Assembly: GCA_050740975.1 (NCBI GenBank)
Contig: JBOIEE010000148.1
Location: 1 to 5,975, forward strand
Source of the DNA: JBOHHR01 sp050740975
GTDB lineage: Bacteria > Pseudomonadota > Gammaproteobacteria > JBOHHR01
Reading direction: 5' to 3'
Length of the DNA stretch: 5,975 nucleotides
The notes beneath the pieces were generated by a model. The model searched no databases. It had not been told where the DNA came from and saw only the letters and a program-made list of their open reading frames with translations. Position numbers and translations under genes: made by a program. Every line of letters begins with the position of its first letter. Within the stretch, counting starts at the first letter, position 1. Positions 1 through 5,014 of the stretch are shown here, one piece after another.

Positions 1-1
1 G

Positions 2-220
2 GGCAAGAGCATGCTGCAGGGGCGATTTTCTCCCGGGTTCAAGGTCAGCCTGCATCACAAGGATCTCAGCATCTGCCGCGAGATGGCTCGAAATGCCGCC
101 TCTCTTCCGATGACCGAAATGACGATCAAGGATTACGAACGCTTGATGCAACAGGGACGCGGAGAGGAAGACATCTCGGCGCTGTTTCGGGTAAAACAGA
201 GCGCATATAAAGAGCAGTAA
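2..220 (+). CDS. NAD(P)-dependent 3-hydroxyisobutyrate dehydrogenase-like oxidoreductase, C-terminal end (5' partial)
   Basis: The reading frame is open from the window edge to TAA at 218-220 and gives 72 residues, so the start and the N-terminal Rossmann domain lie outside. The visible part matches the all-helical C-terminal domain of beta-hydroxyacid dehydrogenases (3-hydroxyisobutyrate dehydrogenase, tartronate-semialdehyde reductase, glyoxylate/succinic semialdehyde reductase). It has the family pattern F-x-P-G-F-x-x-x-L-x-x-KDL, followed by a helix with LPMTEM and the closing G-x-G-x-ED-x-SAL-F motif. In this family the domain completes the substrate pocket and the dimer interface of a soluble enzyme that uses NAD(P)H to interconvert a 3-hydroxyacid and its semialdehyde. 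The catalytic lysine and the nucleotide-binding glycines are not in the window, so cofactor and substrate cannot be told. An ATG at 11 is internal to the domain and is not a real start. The family call is firm; the exact enzyme is not. Confidence 0.85.
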   Translation, partial: GKSMLQGRFSPGFKVSLHHKDLSICREMARNAASLPMTEMTIKDYERLMQQGRGEEDISALFRVKQSAYKEQ

Positions 221-420
221 TCGCCGATCCGTGCCAATGAATTTAACCTCTCGGCAGGCCGCTACCGCCCCATGAGCTAAGCGGCCGTCGAGCATCGCGA
301 CCCGCGTGAGCTGCTAGACGAAGTGGCGGCGATTGAGGCGGGATTGTGGAAGAGGTCGAAGCATTGCGAGATATGATAAATATGAGTACCGTTCGCCCTG
401 AGGTATCGAAGGGCGAGTAG
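221..420 (+). pseudogene. Relic of the C-terminus of a type I restriction-modification DNA methyltransferase (HsdM-like)
   Basis: Starting directly after the preceding stop codon, translation in the same frame gives IRANEFNLSAGRYRPMS (227-277). This is the kind of segment found near the end of type I R-M modification subunits (I-R-x-N-x-[YF]-N-L-S-x-x-R-Y). A TAA at 278-280 interrupts it. The frame then continues as AAVEHRDPRELLDEVAAIEA to about 340. There the frame must shift by one missing base (GCG-GG-ATT, where a GAG codon is expected) to read EIVEEVEALRDMIN (the final E is that of the lost codon, then 343-381), the usual acidic C-terminal helix. The shifted frame runs through the palindromic repeat as RPEVSKGE and stops at TAG 418-420. 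An intact protein of this kind would be several hundred residues long; only about 65 remain, with one stop and one frameshift, so it is dead. No HsdS or HsdR sequence is visible. The family call rests on remembered motifs and has not been searched. Confidence 0.68.
391..418 (+). repeat. Palindromic repeat, copy 1 (REP-like hairpin, loop GAGGTATCGA)
   Basis: The 9-nt arms GTTCGCCCT (391-399) and AGGGCGAGT (410-418) flank a 10-nt loop, GAGGTATCGA (400-409). Seven pairs are Watson-Crick and the two outermost are G-T wobbles. The copy forms the last codons of the hsdM relic and overlaps the first base of its stop codon. It belongs to the same set as the copies at 767-794 and 930-957 and resembles the short palindromes built on CCCTGAG...TCGAAGGG that are scattered through many proteobacterial genomes. 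Confidence 0.85.
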
Positions 421-445
421 CAGACCGGTTTGAAGAACATACAGC

Positions 446-740
446 ATGGCATTTTGGGTTTACATATTGCGCTGCGCTGACGGTTCCTATTACACGGGCC
501 ACACGGACAACCTCGAAAAACGGATAGGCGAGCATGAAACCAGTGCCGGCGGTGGTTATACCAAGGAGCGTTTGCCAGTCGCACTGGTTTGGTCTCAGGA
601 ATGCGCCGCCCGTGAGGAGGCGTTGGCCGCCGAGCGGTTGGAGCCGGAAGAAAAAAGAAGCGATGATGCTAGGGGATTGGAAAGAAGTACGAGAAATTGC
701 TTGGGGTACAAGGAATCCGCTGCCCGATCACTTGAAGTAG
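446..740 (+). pseudogene. GIY-YIG nuclease family protein (YhbQ/UPF0213-like), frameshifted
   Basis: From ATG 446 the protein begins MAFWVYILRCADGSYYTGHT, a single-domain GIY-YIG nuclease. The GIY strand is V5-Y6-I7, the YIG strand Y16-T17-G18, the catalytic-type arginine R26 with H30, and the segment REEALAAER carries the probable metal-binding glutamate E63 (632-634). Immediately afterwards the frame is wrong. The expected continuation GWSRKKKEAMMLGDWKEV, then REIAWGTRNP, is found in the +1 frame from 636 and ends at TAG 738-740. Family members carry a Q-[IL]-K-like stretch between the two parts. Its absence together with the frame change fits an 11-base deletion at about 635/636. The unshifted frame would run on to 817 with unrelated residues and through a repeat. 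Possible Shine-Dalgarno GAAGAA (432-437). Such proteins have about 90-100 residues. Their cellular role is poorly defined (YhbQ has been linked to DNA damage processing). Loss of function is likely but not proven, since the truncated core might still fold. Confidence 0.82.
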
Positions 741-766
741 GACACGGTAATTGGCGTTTTTCAGCC

Positions 767-794
767 GCCCGTGCTTCGATACCTCAGCACGAAC
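767..794 (-). repeat. Palindromic repeat, copy 2 (inverted; loop GAGGTATCGA)
   Basis: Read on the minus strand the arms are GTTCGTGCT (794-786) and AGCACGGGC (775-767) around the loop GAGGTATCGA (785-776), identical to the loop of the other copies. Relative to copy 1 the stem carries two substituted pairs (C:G to T:A and C:G to G:C), both compensated. Two G-T wobbles near the base occur only on the minus strand, so the hairpin is favoured in that orientation. It lies 26 bp past the stop codon of the GIY-YIG pseudogene and points back toward it. Confidence 0.83.
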
Positions 795-838
795 GACGGA
801 AATACCGGGGCCGGTAACGAACCCCGATGGATCGAAGA

Positions 839-969
839 ATGTCTGGGTCCGATAATTTCGGGGTGGAACGATCAATGGGTCGAAAACTCCATGGGATCAG
901 AAAATACCGACGCTCTATCAAAATTAACCGTTCACCCTGAGGTATCGAAGGGTGAACACACCCAGACAT
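839..969. repeat. 10-bp perfect inverted repeat enclosing repeat copy 3
   Basis: ATGTCTGGGT at 839-848 is the exact reverse complement of ACCCAGACAT at 960-969. The spacer of 111 nt contains the 28-bp palindrome at 930-957, whose 3' arm ends two bases before the right half. Two shorter complementary pairs overlap the area (GATAATTT 851-858 with AAATTATC 983-990; GGGTGG 861-866 with CCACCC 971-976), but they cross rather than nest. No function is recognised. This could be the edge of a small non-autonomous element or chance. Confidence 0.4.
930..957 (+). repeat. Palindromic repeat, copy 3 (perfect 9-bp stem, loop GAGGTATCGA)
   Basis: The arms GTTCACCCT (930-938) and AGGGTGAAC (949-957) pair perfectly over 9 bp around the loop GAGGTATCGA (939-948). 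Relative to copy 1, the fifth pair is changed from G:C to A:T on both sides, and both outer wobble pairs are Watson-Crick here. It has the same orientation as copy 1. Confidence 0.86.
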
Positions 970-1012
970 GCCACCCGCGATCAAATTATCTGCGCAAGAT
1001 TATGAGACTTTC

Positions 1013-1068
1013 GTCCGCTCCAGCTGCATTAGCAATGCAACCTCGCGGACAAGCTGCTAGCAGCTTGT
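1013..1068. other. Nested hairpin joined to a perfect 20-bp palindrome
   Basis: GTCCGC (1013-1018) pairs with GCGGAC (1045-1050). They enclose TGCATT (1025-1030) and AATGCA (1034-1039) with a 3-nt loop AGC. Directly after, sharing two bases with the outer right arm, is the perfect 20-bp palindrome ACAAGCTGCTAGCAGCTTGT (1049-1068), centred on CTAG. A competing pairing AGCTGC (1022-1027) with GCAGCT (1060-1065) is also possible. The palindrome could be a dimer-binding operator for the downstream operon or a foldable DNA/RNA element. There is no U-tract, so it is not an intrinsic terminator. The inverted repeats are seen directly; the role is unknown. Confidence 0.6.
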
Positions 1069-1106
1069 TGGGCAAATACATAGGTGGGAACAAAGCCGCA
1101 GGCGGG

Positions 1107-1134
1107 TTGACGAATGCAAGCGACTGTGGAAAAT
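1107..1134 (+). promoter_or_regulatory. Candidate sigma70-like promoter, distal
   Basis: TTGACG (1107-1112, five of six consensus bases), a 16-nt spacer, and GAAAAT (1129-1134, four of six). The predicted transcription start is near 1141, giving a leader of roughly 115 nt before the ABC ATPase gene. The 20-bp palindrome ends 38 bp upstream of the -35 box, where an activator or a remote operator could sit. This is pattern matching only. Confidence 0.4.
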
Positions 1135-1155
1135 AGGCACCCGGTTAAGATGTCC

Positions 1156-1183
1156 TTCGATTTTCTATCGTGCCAACTATAAT
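1156..1183 (+). promoter_or_regulatory. Candidate sigma70-like promoter, proximal
   Basis: A perfect -10 hexamer TATAAT at 1178-1183 is preceded by only a poor -35 (TTCGAT 1156-1161, 16-nt spacer). The predicted start is near 1190, giving a leader of about 68 nt that begins around a small CGC-GAAA-GCG hairpin (1191-1200). The good -10 with a weak -35 suggests a weak or activator-dependent promoter for the operon starting at 1258. Confidence 0.45.
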
Positions 1184-1242
1184 TCAATTGCGCGAAAGCG
1201 ATTCAGCCATCGAGTGCCGTTTTGTTCACGCGTACCAGCCGT

Positions 1243-1251
1243 GAGAGGGGG
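1243..1251 (+). promoter_or_regulatory. Ribosome binding site deciding the ABC ATPase start
   Basis: The purine run GAGAGGGGG ends 6 nt before ATG 1258. It selects this ATG over the in-frame TTG at 1222, which would add 12 residues (MFTRTSRERGLR) not expected in the family and has no comparable site upstream. Confidence 0.7.
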
Positions 1252-1257
1252 CTGCGC

Positions 1258-2214
1258 ATGGATAATGTCATACACGTAAAGAACCTCAGCAAACACTTTG
1301 GTCCGGTACTCGCGGTGAAAGACGTGTCTTTCAGCGTGGGGCGTGGTGAGGTGCTCGGCTTTTTAGGCCCCAACGGGGCTGGCAAATCCACCACCATGAA
1401 AGTGATCACGGGGTTTCTCAGCCCGAGCCGGGGCACGATTTCGCTATGCGGCCATGACGTGATGGAGGAGCCGATAAAAGCAAAGAAAAATATCGGTTAC
1501 CTGCCCGAAGGGGCACCAGCCTATGGCGAAATGACCCCCAGGGGATTTCTCGAATTCATCGCCGACATCCGCGCGCTCGACGGCGCCAAGCGCGAGCAGC
1601 GCATCAGACAGGTGGTGAGCATGGTTCACCTGGAGTCGGTGCTCGATCGACCGATCGAAACCCTATCCAAGGGCTTCAAGCGCCGGGTGGGGATCGCCCA
1701 AGCTATTCTGCATGATCCGCAAGTGTTGATCATGGACGAGCCGACCGATGGGCTGGATCCCAACCAGAAGCACGAAGTCAGGACCCTGATCAAGGAAATG
1801 GCGAAAAATAAAGCCATTATCATCTCTACCCATATCCTGGAAGAGGTGGACGCCGTCTGCAACCGTGCCATCATCATAGCGGATGGGCGCATCGTATTCT
1901 CCGGCACGCCCTCCGAGCTGGCGGCGAAATCCCGACTGCACAACGCGGTGACTCTGTCTCTGCTCTCGCAGCACGCCCAAAGCGCGCAGGAGAAGATCAA
2001 AGCGCTCGATAGCGTCGCTGCGCTGGAACAACAGCCCTCGAGTGACAGCCTTGTGCGCCTGCTGGTTATTCCGCGTAACGGGCGCTCGGTAGTAAACGCG
2101 ATCGGCAGGTTGGTGCAAACCCATCGCTGGGAGCTCGATGAGCTTCACGTTGAAACGGGGCGTTTAGATGAAGTGTTTCGCGCCATTACCACCGGGGAGC
2201 ACGGCCGCACATGA
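1258..2214 (+). CDS. ABC transporter ATP-binding protein, GldA-like
   Basis: Cytoplasmic ATPase of an ABC-2 type exporter, 318 residues from ATG 1258. Motifs in order: Walker A GPNGAGKST (37-45), a Q-loop region YLPEGAPAYGEMT (81-93) in which glutamate replaces the usual glutamine, as is common in the GldA/ABC-2 group, signature LSKGF (136-140) instead of LSGGQ, Walker B VLIMDE (156-161, catalytic E161), D-loop GLD (165-167) and switch H192 in ISTHILEEV. Residues from about 225 on form the small C-terminal domain typical of ABC-2 ATPases (DUF4162-like), ending in LDEVFRAIT. It is expected to dimerise and drive the permease encoded next, whose ATG overlaps its stop codon by 4 bp, so the two are probably translationally coupled. 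All catalytic motifs are intact. The name GldA comes from gliding bacteria; many non-gliding proteobacteria carry the same operon, so gliding should not be inferred. The substrate is unknown. Confidence 0.92.
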   Translation: MDNVIHVKNLSKHFGPVLAVKDVSFSVGRGEVLGFLGPNGAGKSTTMKVITGFLSPSRGTISLCGHDVMEEPIKAKKNIGYLPEGAPAYGEMTPRGFLEFIADIRALDGAKREQRIRQVVSMVHLESVLDRPIETLSKGFKRRVGIAQAILHDPQVLIMDEPTDGLDPNQKHEVRTLIKEMAKNKAIIISTHILEEVDAVCNRAIIIADGRIVFSGTPSELAAKSRLHNAVTLSLLSQHAQSAQEKIKALDSVAALEQQPSSDSLVRLLVIPRNGRSVVNAIGRLVQTHRWELDELHVETGRLDEVFRAITTGEHGRT

Positions 2215-2945
2215 GAAACATCATCGCGATCTTTAAGAGGGAGCTAAGCGCCTATTTCGCGACACCGGTCGCCTACGTTTTCATCGTCATTTTTTTATTT
2301 ATTACGGGCATTTTCACCTTTTATCTGGGCGGGCTCTACGAAAGAGGCCAAGCCGATCTTGAGCCGTTTTTCGTTTTTCACCCGTGGTTGTACCTCTTCC
2401 TCATTCCCGCAATCGCTATGAGGTTGTGGGCGGAAGAGCGGAAATCGGGCAGCATCGAACTGTTGATGACGCTTCCTGTATCGCTTGGTCAAGCGGTGAT
2501 CGGCAAGTTTTTGGCCGCATGGTGCTTTACCGCACTCGCGCTCGCGCTGACCTTCCCCATGTGGATCACGGTTAACTATCTGGGGCAGCCCGACAACACC
2601 GTGATATTGGTAAGCTATGTCGGCAGCCTGCTCATGGCCGGCGGCTTTCTTGCCATTGGCTCCTGCATCTCCGCGCTCACCAAAAGCCAGGTTATCGCCT
2701 TCGTGGTGAGCATTGTGATCTGCTTTTTCTTTATCTTGACGGGATTCCCGGTGGTGATCAATTTCTTTCAGGGGTGGGCGCCGCAGGCGATCATCGATCT
2801 CATCAGCTCTTTCAGTTTCCTCACCCATTTCGATTCCATTCAAAAGGGGGTCATAGACCTGCGCGATGTCATCTATTTCGGAACGTTGATCGGATTTTGG
2901 CTTTATGCCAACACCGTGGCCATAGAGGCGAAGAAAGCGGGTTAG
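2211..2945 (+). CDS. ABC-2 type permease, GldF-like
   Basis: Inner-membrane subunit of the exporter, 244 residues. The N-terminus MRNIIAIFKRELSAYFATP is the amphipathic lead-in seen in ABC-2 permeases. About six hydrophobic segments follow: 20-40, 56-70, 98-122, 131-155, 160-184 and 219-238. Between the second and third lies the cytoplasmic coupling motif RLWAEERKSGSIELLMTLPV (71-90), diagnostic for the GldF/NosY-like branch. The length is normal for the family. Start ATG 2211 overlaps the TGA of the ATPase gene (ATGA), and the next gene begins 3 bp after its TAG, so this is a tightly coupled operon. With one ATPase and one permease gene, the transporter is presumably a homodimer of each. The transported substrate cannot be read from the sequence. 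Confidence 0.91.
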   Translation: MRNIIAIFKRELSAYFATPVAYVFIVIFLFITGIFTFYLGGLYERGQADLEPFFVFHPWLYLFLIPAIAMRLWAEERKSGSIELLMTLPVSLGQAVIGKFLAAWCFTALALALTFPMWITVNYLGQPDNTVILVSYVGSLLMAGGFLAIGSCISALTKSQVIAFVVSIVICFFFILTGFPVVINFFQGWAPQAIIDLISSFSFLTHFDSIQKGVIDLRDVIYFGTLIGFWLYANTVAIEAKKAG

Positions 2946-2948
2946 ACA

Positions 2949-4829
2949 ATGAACAGGCGACTACTTACCAGCGGCGGGTTGGTTCTTGCGGCCGCTTTTT
3001 TTGTGGCCATAAACATCATCGCCAACGGCACCTTGACCTCTTGGCGCTTGGATATGACCGAGAACAAGCTGTTCACCCTGTCCCCTGGCACGAGAAACAT
3101 CCTTAAAGCACTGGAAGAGCCGATCACGCTGCGGTTTTTCTTCTCCAGCAAGCAGTTCAGTGGCATCCCCGTGCTGCTCAATTACGGGACGCGAGTAAGA
3201 GACCTGTTGGAGGAATTCACGGCGGTGGCTGACGGCAAGCTTACGCTAATCGTCATCGATCCAGAGCCTTTCTCTGAAGCAGAGGACCAGGCGGTGGGCT
3301 ACGGGATCCGCCAGGTTCCCCTCGGCACTACCGGCGAGCTGGCTTACTTCGGCCTCGCCGGCAGCAACACCACCGATGACGAGCGCACCATCCCCTTTTT
3401 CCAGCCTGATCAGGAAAAGTCCCTGGAATATGAGATCACCCGAATGATCTATAACCTCGCACATCCAAAACACCGGGTCATAGGCGTCATCAGCAGCCTG
3501 CCGCTCTTCGGCGGGCCCAACCTGAGGGGCGGTTTCAGCGAAGCCTGGAGCGTTGTTGATGTGTTGCGAGAGGAGTACGAGGTGCGCGATCTCGGCACCG
3601 ACATTACCCAGGTGGATAAAGAGGTGGACACCTTGATGGTCGTTCATCCCAAGGAGTTGAGTAAGGGTACACTCTATGCGATGGATCAATTCGTGTTGAA
3701 GGGCGGAAGAGCGCTGATCTTTGTTGACCCTTTGGCAGAAGAGGACGCTGAAAGGCCCGATCCCCAGAATCCCATGGCCATGCCGCAGCGCGGCTCCGAC
3801 CTGCCCGAGCTGTTCAAATCATGGGGGCTGAAGTACAGCATGGATAAGGTGGCCGGTGATATCGAGGCGGCTGTGCGGGTGGCTTATTCCGGCGGTCGCG
3901 GTACCCAAGAGCTGCCCTATTTGCCTTGGCTGCGCCTTGGCCCAAGTAATTTCAGCCAGGATGATTTCACCACCAACGAATTAAGCGTGCTGCATCTGGG
4001 CAGCGCTGGGATCCTGGACAAGACCGAGGATGCTAAGATCAAATTTACCCCACTGGTTTGGACCGGAAAGCAATCCATGGCCTTGGAACGCGACGGGATC
4101 CTATTGGTGCGGGATCCTGGCGGGCTTTTGGATAGCTTCAAACCCGAGGACAAATCTTTTGTTCTGGCCGCGCGCATCAGCGGCAAAGTCTCCAGCGCTT
4201 TTCCCGATGGTAAACCAAAAAACGACAAAGACGATAAACCCGATGCGGATTTCATAAAGGAGTCAAAAGATCCAATCAACGCGGTCGTCGTTGCCGACAG
4301 CGATGTTTTGGCGGACAAGTTTTGGGTGCAATCGCAGGATTTTCTCGGCGTACGCCTGACTTCGGCTATAGCGGACAACGCGAACTTCGCACTCAACATC
4401 GTCGATTTACTGGGTGGCAACCAGGATCTCATCAGTCTGCGCAGCCGCAGTGCTTATGCCCGGCCCTTCGAACGCGTGCAGGCCATCGAACGCGAAGCCG
4501 CAGGAAAATTCCGGGCCAGAGAGCAGGTATTACAGGCCAAGCTTACGGAGACCGAAAGCAAACTGCGCGAGCTGCAGCAGAAAAACGACCAGGGCAAGGG
4601 TGTGATCCTCACGCCTGAGCAGCGCAAAGAGATCGAAAAGTTTCGTGAGGAGCAGGTCCAGACGCGTCAAGAGCTGCGCGCGGTACAGCATGACATGCGT
4701 AAAAACATCGAAGGACTTGGTACGTTGCTCAAGTTCATCAACATCGCTCTGGTACCGCTGTTGATCGCGGTGTTTGCGACTAGCATGGCTGTTTACCGGC
4801 TGAATCGGAGCGCAGCCAGCGCCCGCTAG
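2949..4829 (+). CDS. GldG-type ABC transporter auxiliary protein
   Basis: 626 residues. An N-terminal membrane anchor (about 9-27) is followed by the family opening RLDMTENKLFTLSPGT (33-48) and LEEPITLRFFFS (55-66). It then has the large periplasmic domain of the 'ABC-type uncharacterized transport system, gliding-motility auxiliary component' family (PF09822-like), extending to about residue 460 with a late conserved strand AVVVADSDVLADKFWV (445-460). A lysine/aspartate-rich linker (about 420-435) interrupts it. Residues about 508-590 are predicted coiled coil in two segments split by GKGVILTPEQ, and a second membrane helix (596-616) closes the protein before a short basic tail. Both ends are therefore anchored and the middle is in the periplasm. 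Shine-Dalgarno is weak, consistent with coupling to the permease stop 3 bp upstream. Its role is unknown; it may be an extracytoplasmic scaffold or substrate-contacting part of the transporter. Confidence 0.9.
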   Translation: MNRRLLTSGGLVLAAAFFVAINIIANGTLTSWRLDMTENKLFTLSPGTRNILKALEEPITLRFFFSSKQFSGIPVLLNYGTRVRDLLEEFTAVADGKLTLIVIDPEPFSEAEDQAVGYGIRQVPLGTTGELAYFGLAGSNTTDDERTIPFFQPDQEKSLEYEITRMIYNLAHPKHRVIGVISSLPLFGGPNLRGGFSEAWSVVDVLREEYEVRDLGTDITQVDKEVDTLMVVHPKELSKGTLYAMDQFVLKGGRALIFVDPLAEEDAERPDPQNPMAMPQRGSDLPELFKSWGLKYSMDKVAGDIEAAVRVAYSGGRGTQELPYLPWLRLGPSNFSQDDFTTNELSVLHLGSAGILDKTEDAKIKFTPLVWTGKQSMALERDGILLVRDPGGLLDSFKPEDKSFVLAARISGKVSSAFPDGKPKNDKDDKPDADFIKESKDPINAVVVADSDVLADKFWVQSQDFLGVRLTSAIADNANFALNIVDLLGGNQDLISLRSRSAYARPFERVQAIEREAAGKFRAREQVLQAKLTETESKLRELQQKNDQGKGVILTPEQRKEIEKFREEQVQTRQELRAVQHDMRKNIEGLGTLLKFINIALVPLLIAVFATSMAVYRLNRSAASAR

Positions 4830-5014
4830 AAAGCCCACTGAATTGAATTGGGGCCCATGCGCTGTTGATTGAGTGTCTGCCTACCCTTCTGAAACCAAGC
4901 AGGAATTCGGACAGCACCAGGGAATAGCCACAAGGATTTTCGATGCAAGAAAGGCGCGGCTTTTTTGCACAGCGTCTTAAATTCCCTGGCTAACTTTAAC
5001 TACGACGAGCCGCA
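4830..5014. other. 185-bp non-coding gap inside the operon
   Basis: Adjacent genes upstream overlap or lie 3 bp apart, but here 185 bp separate gldG-like and DUF4340 genes. No convincing gene, promoter or intrinsic terminator is seen. The next gene's frame has a TAA at 4997-4999, so it cannot start earlier. The main content is the nested hairpin at 4917-4989. A weak purine stretch (GACGAG, 5004-5009) may act as the ribosome binding site of the next gene. Confidence 0.65.
4917..4989. repeat. Nested inverted repeat (long bulged hairpin) between operon genes
   Basis: The outer arms CCAGGGAAT (4917-4925) and ATTCCCTGG (4981-4989) are perfectly complementary over 9 bp. Inside, TGCAAGAAAG (4944-4953) pairs with CTTTTTTGCA (4960-4969) over 10 bp with one G-T wobble, around a 6-nt GCGCGG loop. 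The U-run is part of the inner stem rather than following it, which argues against a standard terminator. It could protect or process the operon mRNA, tune expression of the DUF4340 gene (its ATG is 26 bp after the hairpin), or be the trace of a small inserted element. Confidence 0.6.

Larger units (their letters stand above)
741..1257. other. Intergenic region without a credible gene; repeats, palindromes and operon promoters
   Basis: I find no coding sequence here. A 121-codon open frame at 771-1136 starts inside a palindromic repeat, crosses a second one, and shows no family motif or ribosome binding site. In order the stretch holds repeat copy 2 (767-794), a 10-bp inverted repeat (839-848/960-969) enclosing repeat copy 3 (930-957), a nested hairpin plus 20-bp palindrome (1013-1068), two sigma70-like promoter candidates (1107-1134 and 1156-1183), and the ribosome binding site of the ABC ATPase gene. 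A weak 7-bp stem (ACCCCGA 821-827 with TCGGGGT 858-864) is also present. Confidence 0.7.

Noticed and set aside
257..286. 7-bp inverted repeat GGCCGCT/AGCGGCC
   Set aside because: It lies within former hsdM coding sequence, is short and GC-rich, and needs no separate explanation.
649..656. A-rich slippery stretch as a site of programmed frameshifting in the GIY-YIG gene
   Set aside because: The correct residues GWSR before the A-run are already in the shifted frame, and conserved residues are missing at the break, so a deletion explains the data better.
391..957. Three similar repeats as a possible CRISPR array
   Set aside because: Spacings are irregular (348 and 135 bp), one copy is inverted, stems vary in sequence, and no cas genes are present.
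771..1136. 121-codon open frame on the + strand downstream of the GIY-YIG pseudogene
   Set aside because: It begins inside repeat copy 2, traverses copy 3 and the palindrome cluster, lacks a ribosome binding site, and its translation shows no family motif.
1663..2148. 161-codon open frame on the minus strand
   Set aside because: It is antisense to the ABC ATPase, which has all catalytic motifs; no recognisable domain in the antisense translation.
2295..2843. 182-codon open frame on the minus strand
   Set aside because: It is antisense to the permease gene, its composition is charged and low in motif content, and the + strand frame has clear ABC-2 permease features.
3917..4432. 171-codon open frame on the minus strand
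   Set aside because: It lies wholly antisense to the GldG gene and its serine/leucine-rich translation is a typical complement artefact.
4944..4975. Hairpin with T-run as an intrinsic terminator after the GldG gene
   Set aside because: The Ts are part of the stem, the stem is mostly A-T, and no U-tract follows it. The DUF4340 gene downstream is also expected to be in the same operon.
4965..4996. Possible promoter for the DUF4340 gene (TTGCAC with TAACTT)
   Set aside because: The -35 matches only half of the consensus and the spacing of about 20 nt is too long; it also overlaps the hairpin.
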